Of a stretch of 64,000 nt of DNA, positions 27,237-34,829 are shown in pieces (within the stretch, counting starts at the first letter, position 1; each line of letters opens with the position of its first letter). The notes under the pieces were generated by a model, which was not told where the DNA came from, did not search any database, and was given only the letters and a program-made list of their open reading frames with translations. Origin of the DNA: Humidesulfovibrio sp. (GTDB lineage Bacteria; Desulfobacterota; Desulfovibrionia; Desulfovibrionales; Desulfovibrionaceae); assembly GCF_031082295.1 (NCBI RefSeq), contig NZ_JAVHLD010000013.1:22629-86628 (forward strand), written 5' to 3'. A program made the translations under genes and the position numbers.

Positions 27237-27893
27237 CTAGCCGTTTAGCTGCCAGTAGCGGCCGCCAGCGGTGAGCAAAGACTCCGTGCCTGCGGAGGCG
27301 GACTTGTTGGCCGCCAGCGTGGCCTCGCGCTGCACGCCCGGGATCTGGTTGCGCAGCTTGGTGGCTGCTATTTCCGCATTCCAGCGGATGAGCGCGGCGT
27401 CGTCCTCCATGGCCTGGTAGGTGTCCTCCAGCACCATGAGCGGGCTGCCCTCGTTGACCTTGACCCCGGAGGCGCCAAAGCCCGCCTTCTGCTTGCCGGC
27501 CAGGGCCATGTACTTCTTGCGCACGGTCTGCTCGTCCATCCTGCCCTTGGCCAACTGGAACTGCGCCTCGTTCTCCAGCAGGGCGGCGTTCATGGCGCCG
27601 ATGCTGCGCTGGCCGGCGGCCACGTTGCGCCCATTGATGAACTGAGCCAGGCCGCCGATGCCGAGCGCGGCCTTGAGCACGTTGGTGGAGGTCGTCTTGT
27701 CGGTGAAGTGGTCCCACCAGGAGCCGCCGCCGGAGGTCAACCCGGGCGTGCCCGTGTCCGCCGGGGCCGGTCCTGGCCCGGTCCATTCGCCCGAGGCGGT
27801 CCAGGGGGTGTCCTCGTACAGGGGCGTGGAATCCACGAGGCTGCCGGTGGACGGACCGGCATCGACAGGTACGGCAGGAGTTTCCCAGGTCAT
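27237..27893 (-). CDS. Internal virion protein, T7 gp14-like
   Basis: 218 residues. After a disordered proline/glycine-rich N-terminus (1-65), a helical stretch with ALGIGGLAQFINGRNVAAGQRSIGAM, then FGASGVKVNEGSPLMVLEDTYQAMEDDAALIRWNAEIAATKLRNQ, a pattern seen in podovirus internal core proteins (SGV..GSP..VL......D...I..N). It ends in SAGTESLLTAGGRYWQLNG, similar to the tail of the 105-residue protein at 36705-37022. Probably forms an outer-membrane pore of the ejection channel, by analogy with T7 gp14. Confidence 0.7.
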   Translation of the reverse strand: MTWETPAVPVDAGPSTGSLVDSTPLYEDTPWTASGEWTGPGPAPADTGTPGLTSGGGSWWDHFTDKTTSTNVLKAALGIGGLAQFINGRNVAAGQRSIGAMNAALLENEAQFQLAKGRMDEQTVRKKYMALAGKQKAGFGASGVKVNEGSPLMVLEDTYQAMEDDAALIRWNAEIAATKLRNQIPGVQREATLAANKSASAGTESLLTAGGRYWQLNG

Positions 27894-27895
27894 GG

Positions 27896-28357
27896 CTACC
27901 TCGCAAGTTTGGCGAACAGGATATGGTCGATGCGGTCCTGGCCGAAGTTTTTCAGAGTTACGATGTCGTCAGTCAGCCCCACCAGGTGCGCGAAGCGCTG
28001 GCCCCGGTCGTAGTCCGCGCGCACCGTGGCCTGCAGGCGGTGGAATCCGCCCTCGCTCATGAGCCCGGCGATGCCGCGCTTGAAGGCATGGACAAGGCCC
28101 GCGGCGTCCACGAAAGCGCGCTTGTCGATGAAGGCCCAGCCCCAGCCCACGCCGGGCCAGAACAGCGTGGCCCCGGACACGGCCAGGATCTCGCCCTGCG
28201 TTGACCTGTAGGAAAAGGCCGGGCCGCTCTTGGCCAGGGTGAGGGCATGCTCCAGGCTGCCGTTGACGCTCCAGCCTTCCACGCCGTCGGTGTCCAGGCG
28301 CTCGCGCGGGCATATGGCCAGGAAGTGGTCCGGCTCAAACTGGATGATATCGCCCAT
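27896..28357 (-). CDS. T7 gp13-like (GNAT-fold) internal virion protein
   Basis: 153 residues. Sequence features such as GEILAVSGATLFWPGVGWGWAFID, and later FHRLQATVRADYDRGQRFAHLVGL, follow the GNAT fold layout of T7 gp13-type proteins, in which the acetyltransferase site need not be active. The ATG at 28357 sits two bases before the end of the upstream tail-tube gene; the open frame upstream of it is only the shadow of that gene. Placement between tail tubular protein B and the gp14-like gene agrees with the T7 order. Confidence 0.7.
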   Translation of the reverse strand: MGDIIQFEPDHFLAICPRERLDTDGVEGWSVNGSLEHALTLAKSGPAFSYRSTQGEILAVSGATLFWPGVGWGWAFIDKRAFVDAAGLVHAFKRGIAGLMSEGGFHRLQATVRADYDRGQRFAHLVGLTDDIVTLKNFGQDRIDHILFAKLAR

Positions 28358-28359
28358 GG

Positions 28360-30759
28360 TCAGCCTCCGGTGCCGTGGATGCGCGGCATGATGGACAAGA
28401 TGGTGCAGGGCAGCGGCACGTCGTGGACAAAGCGAATCTGCGGGCTGGCCTCGGTGCCGCTGTCGAGGGTTATCTCCTTGTCGCCGGAGAAGGGCACCAG
28501 GGCCGCGCCCATGCGCTCCGTGCCGTCGCAGAAGTTGATGGTGGAAAGGTCGCCGTTCTTGGGTCCAGCCTTGAGCCCATAGGTCTGGTACAGGCGGATA
28601 CCGACCTTGGAAATGCGCGCGGCCCGGCCCATGGCGGTGCCGTCCTGGAACCCGGCCTCCATGGCGTGCGGGACCATGCTCGCCTCGTAGTGCAGTCCGA
28701 CGTGAACCTTGGCGCAAGCCTGGAGAAGCGGCACGGCACCGCCCGTTACCACTTGCGGGGTCAGCAGCTTGCCGTCGCCCAGCATGTCCACGGTCTTGCC
28801 TTCCAGCCAATCCAGGCCCACCAGGCCGGTGAACATGCGCGCGAACTCCGCCACGGCCACGTCCCGCAGCTCGGCCGGGACGCTAGTCTGCAGGCTGGCC
28901 AGAACCTTGCCCGCGTTACTTGTGGTGGCCGTCACCTTGGCCCGCGACAGGGTGGTGTCTGCGTTGCGGAACGCGTACTGCCGGCCCACGTTGGAGGCGA
29001 AGTTGATGTTGAAGGCCGCGCCGCTGCCGGCGTTGCTGGAGAAGATGAACACCTCGTCGCCCTTGGACCAGGTGGCGTTGCTCACCGGCTGCATGCGCAG
29101 GCGCTTGGCCGTGGCTTCTGTGTCCGCAGGGTTCCAGGCGCTCACGGTTGCGCCGCAGTCCACGAAAAAGGCGTCCTCGCAAGTGTCGTCATTGGAGAAT
29201 GTGGGTGCCAGCACCTCCACGTAGCGCTTGGTCACGCCGTCTATTTCGCGGCGCACGATAAGCCATATCTCGTCCCGGTCCTCGCCGGGGATGGTGCAGA
29301 CGCTTTCAACGGCCCCGTCCGTGATGAAGCGCCACCAGCCCACGACCTCGTGGTCGCGGAAGTAGGTTAGCACCGGGGAAATGCCGTCGTCGCGCACGGT
29401 GAACACAAGGCGGTGCGGGGTTTGCGCGTAGGCCCATTCTTGCAGCACGTTGTCGCGCGTCAGGTGCTCGGCCAGGACCATCATGTCCGGGGAGTTGTAG
29501 CCGTCGCTTTCCAGGGTGTAGGCAAACTCCAGCACGCGCTTGCCGAACTGCTCCACAAACAGCACCACGGAGCCGATGGCCAGTGCGCGCATGGTGGAAC
29601 AGCCGTTGAAGGTTTCCTTGTCCGCGTCAATGGAGGTCGGCGTAATGGCCCCGCCGTCCGAGGACTTGAGGATCCACTCCGAGCCGGTGGTGCCCATGAG
29701 GAACACCTTTTTGCCGCGCGTCATCCAGACGATGGCGTTGACCTCGCTGTCGTCGATGGTAAACTGTGCCATGTCGTTGTCGCGGCTGGGGCGCGAGCGC
29801 GAAAGGTTCTGCGGCTCGCCCACCTTGCTGCCCCACACGGTTTGCGGGCGATTGTCAGTGCCGCCCATCCACTTGCGGCCGCCAAAGAAGGCGCCGCAGC
29901 GCGGATAGTTGCCCGCGGAGTCGAACGGCTGGTAGTCCTCGGGCGGGGTCAGGGTGGCGTCGTAGTCCTGGCCGGTGTCCTTGAACACCTCGCCGTCCGG
30001 GTCGGCAGAGCCTATGTACTTGAAGATGCCGTCATAGCCTCGGTAACAGCACACTTCCACGGCATCCGCGCCGGCGTTGCTCCACACGCATTCGTTGTAG
30101 TTGGTGGTGGAGAGCGAGGCGTTGCCGTTGGCCACAGTGATGGTGGCCGTGGGCAGCGACTCGTTGCCGTCCATGTCCTTGGCCGTGAGCTGGTAGGAGT
30201 AGCTGGTGCTCCCCGTGGTGCCCTTGGCCGTCACCGCGGCGCCGAGCGGCGGCGTGATGCTCGGGCCAAACACCTCGTCGGCCATGTTCCACTGCGTGTG
30301 GGACAGGCGCGTCAGTTTTTGCGGGGCGTGGCGGCTGTGGTAGGAATACAAGATGTCCGCGGTCTGCGTGTACTGGAGCTCGGGCAGGTCAATCTCAAGG
30401 TACGGAGTCCCGATCTTCACCGGACTGGCGTTGCTCACGATGACGCCGTAGATGCCGTCCTCTCCGCGCTTCCAAGGGCGCATGTAGCCGTTACCGCTCG
30501 CATCCTCGCCAAACTCCAGGGCATAGGCCTGCACCGTGGAGAACTTGAAGGGGATCAGGCGCGCGCGCGCGTTGTGGTTTTCCACCTCGCCGGCGTAGAT
30601 GGTGCCGGAGCGCTTGGTGCCCGGCCCCTGCGGCCGCACGATGAAGTTGACCAATTCCTCGCAGGCGTTCTTGAGCTTGTTGAAGTCCACGCGCGCGTCC
30701 AGCAGCGGCGTGGTTTCCCCTGCGGTCAGGTTGGTGATGATGGGAACGACCTTGCCCAT
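28360..30759 (-). CDS. Tail tubular protein B (T7 gp12-like nozzle)
   Basis: 799 residues, matching the usual 750-850. Typical N-terminus ITNLTAGETTPLLDARVDFNKLKNACEELVNFIVRPQGPGTKRSGT; internal GGRKWMGGTDNRPQTVWGSKVGEPQNLS and DSEVNAIVWMTRGKKVFLMGTTGSEWIL mark the beta-propeller region found in podovirus nozzle/stabilization proteins. It closes the distal end of the short tail. Immediately follows tail tubular protein A, as in T7. Confidence 0.88.
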   Translation of the reverse strand: MGKVVPIITNLTAGETTPLLDARVDFNKLKNACEELVNFIVRPQGPGTKRSGTIYAGEVENHNARARLIPFKFSTVQAYALEFGEDASGNGYMRPWKRGEDGIYGVIVSNASPVKIGTPYLEIDLPELQYTQTADILYSYHSRHAPQKLTRLSHTQWNMADEVFGPSITPPLGAAVTAKGTTGSTSYSYQLTAKDMDGNESLPTATITVANGNASLSTTNYNECVWSNAGADAVEVCCYRGYDGIFKYIGSADPDGEVFKDTGQDYDATLTPPEDYQPFDSAGNYPRCGAFFGGRKWMGGTDNRPQTVWGSKVGEPQNLSRSRPSRDNDMAQFTIDDSEVNAIVWMTRGKKVFLMGTTGSEWILKSSDGGAITPTSIDADKETFNGCSTMRALAIGSVVLFVEQFGKRVLEFAYTLESDGYNSPDMMVLAEHLTRDNVLQEWAYAQTPHRLVFTVRDDGISPVLTYFRDHEVVGWWRFITDGAVESVCTIPGEDRDEIWLIVRREIDGVTKRYVEVLAPTFSNDDTCEDAFFVDCGATVSAWNPADTEATAKRLRMQPVSNATWSKGDEVFIFSSNAGSGAAFNINFASNVGRQYAFRNADTTLSRAKVTATTSNAGKVLASLQTSVPAELRDVAVAEFARMFTGLVGLDWLEGKTVDMLGDGKLLTPQVVTGGAVPLLQACAKVHVGLHYEASMVPHAMEAGFQDGTAMGRAARISKVGIRLYQTYGLKAGPKNGDLSTINFCDGTERMGAALVPFSGDKEITLDSGTEASPQIRFVHDVPLPCTILSIMPRIHGTGG

Positions 30760-30768
30760 GGCCCGCTC

Positions 30769-31347
30769 CTAGCGCCTGATGGTGATGTAGGTGTCCTTGG
30801 GCAATTCCGGCGGCGTCTGCTGGGAACTGTCGAAGCCCGTCACCTTGCGCAGGGTGTAGTCGTACAGCTTCAGCAGATCCACGGTGCTGGATTCCTCGTC
30901 AAGCAGCGGGGTGCAGGCCTCCATGGCCAGGCGCACCACGAGCAGCCGCACGAAGCCGGGGGAAAACTGCAGAGGGTCGTCGATGGCGGCGGTGTAGATG
31001 AGCACAGGCGCGACCTCGTTGCAAAACAGCAGGTCGCCCTCAAGCTCGTAGGGTATTTCGGCCAGGCCGGCGTCGCGGTCGATGGCGCGCGCCTTGACCA
31101 TATCTGTCGGCAGCGCGAAGGAATAGGCCCAATAGTCCGTCGGGTCGTCGGCCACCTTGGCCAGGGCCTCGCGCTTGCGCGCAAAGCCCCAATTGTGCTC
31201 CTCCAGGGTTTCGAGCACCATCTGGTCATAAAGCAGATTGCAGGTGGCGGCGGGCTTGTTCCCGCTCTGCTCCAGGCTGGCGATGCGCGCCTGGCCGATC
31301 TTGAGCAGGGCCATGTTGCAGATTTTGACTTTGGATATGGTGGCCAT
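30769..31347 (-). CDS. Tail tubular protein A (T7 gp11-like gatekeeper)
   Basis: 192 residues from the ATG at 31347, which has GGGGAGG just upstream; a start six codons earlier is possible. KVKICNMALLKIGQARIASLEQSGNKPAATCNLLYDQMVLETLEEHNWGFARKR is the standard opening of the gp11 family (ICNxAL..iG...I.sl......A..c..lyd......L....W.fA). It forms the adaptor ring between portal and nozzle. Confidence 0.87.
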   Translation of the reverse strand: MATISKVKICNMALLKIGQARIASLEQSGNKPAATCNLLYDQMVLETLEEHNWGFARKREALAKVADDPTDYWAYSFALPTDMVKARAIDRDAGLAEIPYELEGDLLFCNEVAPVLIYTAAIDDPLQFSPGFVRLLVVRLAMEACTPLLDEESSTVDLLKLYDYTLRKVTGFDSSQQTPPELPKDTYITIRR

Positions 31348-31410
31348 GCGCTCCTCCCCTTTCAAAAAGGGGGCTTGTGAGGCCCCCTTGGTGCGTCTTG
31401 CCGCTCAGGT

Positions 31411-31977
31411 CTAGTTCAGCGTCTCGCTGATGGGCGTGCCGGCGGCGTCCTGGGCCTCGGCCTCGGGATCAGCCTTGCGGGGCGGGGCGCTGGCTTCGGC
31501 GCCGGTGCCCAGCAATTCGGGCTGGGCCGGGTCGGCCTCGATCTTGGCGCGCTGGGTCGGGTGCAAGGGGTCAATGCCCTTGGCCTTGGCGGCGTCGATG
31601 ATGAGCTTGGCGATTTCCTCCGTGCTGGCGTTGCCCGGCACGCTCACCTCGAACTTGGCCAAGAGCTTGGCGCGCTTGCTGGTCTGCAGCCCGGCGATGA
31701 ACGCGACCTCGCGCTGGTCATAGCCCTGCGGGCCCTTGGGCTTGGTGCCTTTGGGAGCCGGGGAGTTGGCGGGCTTGGCAGCGGGCTTTGCCGGGGCGGC
31801 AGGAGCGGCGGCCATGAGCTCGGGCTCCGGGCCGTCCTCGGCCACCGGGCCCTCGTCCACGCGCGCAAAATGGCGCGGCACCTTGTCCGCATGCTCCGCT
31901 GGGTAGCTGATGCGCTCGCCCGGCTTGTACAGGCGGCCTTTCCAGAACGTCTTTTCCTCGCATACAAATACAGCCAT
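31411..31977 (-). CDS. Phage head protein with alanine/proline-rich middle, unknown function
   Basis: 188 residues. N-terminal 45 residues (MAVFVCEEKTFWKGRLYKPGERISYPAEHADKVPRHF) look like a small SH3-like strand domain; the middle is disordered (APAAPAKPAAKPANSPAPKGTK); the C-terminal half is charged and helical. Lies between cement protein and tail tubular protein A. I do not recognise it. ATG at 31977 is preferred to the upstream alternative because it follows AGGAGGC closely (GCAAGGAGGCAAC). Confidence 0.6.
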   Translation of the reverse strand: MAVFVCEEKTFWKGRLYKPGERISYPAEHADKVPRHFARVDEGPVAEDGPEPELMAAAPAAPAKPAAKPANSPAPKGTKPKGPQGYDQREVAFIAGLQTSKRAKLLAKFEVSVPGNASTEEIAKLIIDAAKAKGIDPLHPTQRAKIEADPAQPELLGTGAEASAPPRKADPEAEAQDAAGTPISETLN

Positions 31978-32084
31978 GTTGCCTCCTTGCGCCACTAATG
32001 TATTGCGCGGGGCGGGGAGGTGGCGGCTGCCCCGCCCCGCGCGGGCAAGGGGGCTTGCGCCCCCATCCCTTCAGGTTCTGCGGC

Positions 32085-32558
32085 CTACTTCATGGACTCC
32101 GGGGTGCCCATGGGGCTGCCCAGCCAGGCAGTCATCTTGCCGGCGGCGATGGCCGCGTCCGCCGGGGTGGTGATCTTGAGCTGCAGGTACTGGTAGGTGG
32201 CGTCCGCCGGAAGCGGCACGTTCCACAGCTGGTCGCCGTCGTCGCAGTCAGTGATGGTCAGGGTCTTGGACATCAGCACCGCGGCGTTGGTGGTGATGGC
32301 CGTGCCGTTGTTGGCGCTGCCGTGGATGAGTTCCAGGGTGCAGGTGGTGCCGTCGCCGGTCTTGGTCCAGTCCGTGTCCTCGCAGATGACGTTGAGGTTC
32401 AGACTGTTGCCCTGGCCGGGGTTGAGCGCCTTGGCCGCGCCAAAGAAGTTCTGGCCCACGCCCAGGTCGATGATGTTGGTCGAGTAGATGCTGGCGCCGG
32501 AAGCGCAGGCGACCGACTGCGAATCGGAAAAGACCAGCTTGTCGTCCATGATAGCCAT
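32085..32558 (-). CDS. Capsid cement protein, Bbp16-like
   Basis: 157 residues. MDDKLVFSDSQSVACASGASIYSTNIIDLGVGQNFFG and later LNLNVICEDTDWT, CTLELIHGSA match the Bbp16-type cement protein of Bordetella phage BPP-1 and relatives (FSDaQav....sTNvIDLG). It decorates and stabilises the icosahedral capsid. It follows the major capsid gene directly, as expected. Confidence 0.82.
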   Translation of the reverse strand: MAIMDDKLVFSDSQSVACASGASIYSTNIIDLGVGQNFFGAAKALNPGQGNSLNLNVICEDTDWTKTGDGTTCTLELIHGSANNGTAITTNAAVLMSKTLTITDCDDGDQLWNVPLPADATYQYLQLKITTPADAAIAAGKMTAWLGSPMGTPESMK

Positions 32559-32590
32559 AGTGTTGCCCTCCTAACGATTGACGCCAGCGC

Positions 32591-33589
32591 CTAGCTGACC
32601 TGGGTTTCGGTGTCGAGGATCTGGTCCACGCGGCGGATGGGCACGCCGCGGAAGTGCTGCACGGGCACGCCGAAGATCTCCGCGCTGGTGAAGTTGACGT
32701 TGGTCTTGTCCTTCACCGCACTGTCAATCTGCGCCAGCACGGTGCCGTTGCAGTAGGCCTTGGAGCCCTGGCCGCGCTTCTTCATGCGGTTCATGACGTT
32801 CAGCATCACGTCGTCGCTCCAGAGGTTGCTGGAGCCGGAAGTCTCGATGTTGCACACGCGGCCCACGGTGCGCGGATCCTTCACGGCCATGCCGGCCTTC
32901 ACCTCGAAGTAGTCACGGTAGCCCTGGAACTTGCGGCCGGTGGAGGCGCCGGAGCTGTCGTACTCCTCCAGCGTCACCTCGCCCAGGTCCTGGTGCTTGA
33001 TGCCCATGTTGGGCTGGTTGCGCGGATAGAACATGAAGGTGCCGTTCAGGCTCCAGTTGACCAGGTACACCGAGGTCAGGTCCGATCCGGTGCCGGAGCA
33101 GCCCAAGGTGGTGTTCTTGGAGGTGCCGGTGCCGGACAGGGTGTTCAGGCGCGGGGCCAGGCCCGTGGGCTGCTCGGGGTCGATGTTGCCATTGGCGTAG
33201 ACCATGGCCTCGGCCAGGGTCTGGCCCAGGCCTTCCAAAAAGGCCGAGGCTTCGCTCATGCGGAAGGCCTTGGGGTCGGCGGCGGCGTCGGCCAGGGTCT
33301 TGTCGCACTCGGCGTAGGAAACGAGCATGCCGAGCGTGTCCACGATCTGGCGGGTGTCGCTCACCTCGGTGCCGGCACCGCGGTTGATGCGGCGCCAGGT
33401 GCCGCTGGGCAGGCTGGAGCGCTGGGTGGACAGGTTGGAGAAGGTGTCGTTGCCCTCGGTCCAGATGGCGTCCTGCAGGATCTCGTTGTCCTCGGTCAGC
33501 ACCTCGACGATGGCGGCGGTGTCGCCGTTGGGATCCTCGCGCTTGGCGAGGTCCATCAGGGTCAGCTTGTTGCGGGTGAGTTCAGCCAT
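32591..33589 (-). CDS. Major capsid protein
   Basis: 332 residues. MAELTRNKLTLMDLAKREDPNGDTAAIVEVLTEDNEILQDAIWTEGND is the N-arm of BPP-1-type (Bbp17-like) capsid proteins, followed by FNLSTQRSSLPSGTWRRINRG-like and VPVQHFRGVPIRRVDQIL near the end, consistent with an HK97 fold. Flanked by scaffold and cement genes. ATG at 33589, AGGAGG upstream. Confidence 0.88.
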   Translation of the reverse strand: MAELTRNKLTLMDLAKREDPNGDTAAIVEVLTEDNEILQDAIWTEGNDTFSNLSTQRSSLPSGTWRRINRGAGTEVSDTRQIVDTLGMLVSYAECDKTLADAAADPKAFRMSEASAFLEGLGQTLAEAMVYANGNIDPEQPTGLAPRLNTLSGTGTSKNTTLGCSGTGSDLTSVYLVNWSLNGTFMFYPRNQPNMGIKHQDLGEVTLEEYDSSGASTGRKFQGYRDYFEVKAGMAVKDPRTVGRVCNIETSGSSNLWSDDVMLNVMNRMKKRGQGSKAYCNGTVLAQIDSAVKDKTNVNFTSAEIFGVPVQHFRGVPIRRVDQILDTETQVS

Positions 33590-33622
33590 AATGGCCTCCT
33601 TGCCAGCCTCGATACTGGCTCG

Positions 33623-34453
33623 TTATTTTTTGTCCATGCTGGGGAAGTTGAGCATGGGCGCGCCGTCCTTGGTCCTGGCGGCAGTGGCCGGGCCGCCGCC
33701 CCTGGCACCGCCCAGCGAGTCCTCGCTCATGCGCTCGGCCGCGCGGCTGAGAAGCATGAGGAAGGGAGCGCTGGAACCGATGAGCGGGTTGCGCGCCCAT
33801 TCCACGATCTGCTTGTCGTCTCCGGCCAGGGCGTTGAACGCGCGCTTGGCGTGGTCCAGCTTCTGGTCGAAGTTGGCGCCCCAGCCGCCCTCCTTCTCGG
33901 GCTTCTGGAGCATCTGCTTGCCCTGCTCGTTGGCCTTGGCTTTGGCTTCGGCCTCGGCCGCCTGGTGCTTCTCGCTGGCGTCCTTGAGGAATCCGTTCTG
34001 CCATTCGGCCAGGCCCTTGACCTGCTCCTTGGTCAGCTTCAGCTCCAGCGCCTTGGCGCGGAAGCTGCCGCTGTACGCCTCGTCCACCGTCATGCCTTCG
34101 GCCACGGGGATTTCGTAGGCGTCCGCGCTTTCCGGCGGCTTGGGCAGCGCCTTGAGCTCGCCGTCCATGTCGTGGAAGCGCTTCAGGAAGCCCGCCAGGT
34201 CCTTGTGGCCCTTCAAAGCCTCGGACCCACGCAGCTCCTCGGGAATTGCGTTCTTTAGTTCTTCCGGCAGGGAGTCGAAGAAGCTGGCGCCAGCGCCGGC
34301 TCCTCCCGCTCCCTGGCCCTCGGCCCCGGTCCCGGCGCCGTTTCCGGCCCCGTCGTTGCCGCCCTGGTTCAGGTTGGCGTTTCCTTCCGTTCCGGCGCCC
34401 TGGCTCGCGGTGTCATCCGCTCCGGCAGCACCATCATTCAGCAGGGTGTCCAT
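33623..34453 (-). CDS. Capsid scaffolding protein
   Basis: 276 residues. Disordered glycine/alanine-rich N-terminus (20-60), SFFDSLPEELKNAIPEELRGSEALKGHKDLAGFLKRFHDM, a charged coiled-coil stretch (about 150-200: FLKDASEKHQAAEAEAKAKANEQGKQML) and a basic tail ending MLNFPSMDKK. This composition and the place directly before the capsid gene are typical of podovirus scaffolds. Overlaps the upstream 130-residue gene by 20 bases. Confidence 0.82.
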   Translation of the reverse strand: MDTLLNDGAAGADDTASQGAGTEGNANLNQGGNDGAGNGAGTGAEGQGAGGAGAGASFFDSLPEELKNAIPEELRGSEALKGHKDLAGFLKRFHDMDGELKALPKPPESADAYEIPVAEGMTVDEAYSGSFRAKALELKLTKEQVKGLAEWQNGFLKDASEKHQAAEAEAKAKANEQGKQMLQKPEKEGGWGANFDQKLDHAKRAFNALAGDDKQIVEWARNPLIGSSAPFLMLLSRAAERMSEDSLGGARGGGPATAARTKDGAPMLNFPSMDKK

Positions 34454-34826
34454 CCGTCTCTCCTTGTGTTGGTTTCTGAGCTCTGTAGCTCAAGGTCAAA
34501 AGGCGGGCAGCGCCCACCGGGTCCGCGTCTGTGATGTCTCGGAACAAGCCTTGGGCCGCCTCGTGCTTGCCCAGCAGGTAGTAGGTTTCCGAGTTGCCCG
34601 TGAACAGCTTCTCCTTGAACAGGCCCAGCCGCTCCAGAATGACCCACAGCACGCGCAGGCCTTCGGGCATGGACAGGAGCTTGGCCAGGTCGTTCAGGTA
34701 CTCGCGCACGAGCTCCGGCTGGCTCGCGTGGTCCCGGGCGATGCGCGCGCGCATTTCCGCCAGGGAAAAGCCAAGGCCGTGCTCCAGGGCGGAAAGGTTG
34801 ACGGGTTCGGGTTCTTTCTTCTTCAT
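34434..34826 (-). CDS. Bbp19-like phage protein
   Basis: 130 residues, helical. The segment LRVLWVILERLGLFKEKLFTGNSETYYLLGKHEAAQGLFRDI matches the pattern of Bbp19-type proteins (GrrvLw.lLe..g.f...f.gn....y..G.r..g..L...i) encoded between portal and scaffold in BPP-1-like phages. Function unknown, presumably head assembly. Ends 20 bases inside the scaffold gene. Confidence 0.72.
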   Translation of the reverse strand: MKKKEPEPVNLSALEHGLGFSLAEMRARIARDHASQPELVREYLNDLAKLLSMPEGLRVLWVILERLGLFKEKLFTGNSETYYLLGKHEAAQGLFRDITDADPVGAARLLTLSYRAQKPTQGETDGHPAE

Positions 34827-34829
34827 GGC

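Noticed and set aside
28360..28810. An N-terminal extension of the gp13-like protein to 28810
   Set aside because: The extra sequence is Arg/His/Pro-rich and overlaps the end of the tail-tube gene in another frame; the ATG at 28357 starts the recognisable domain.
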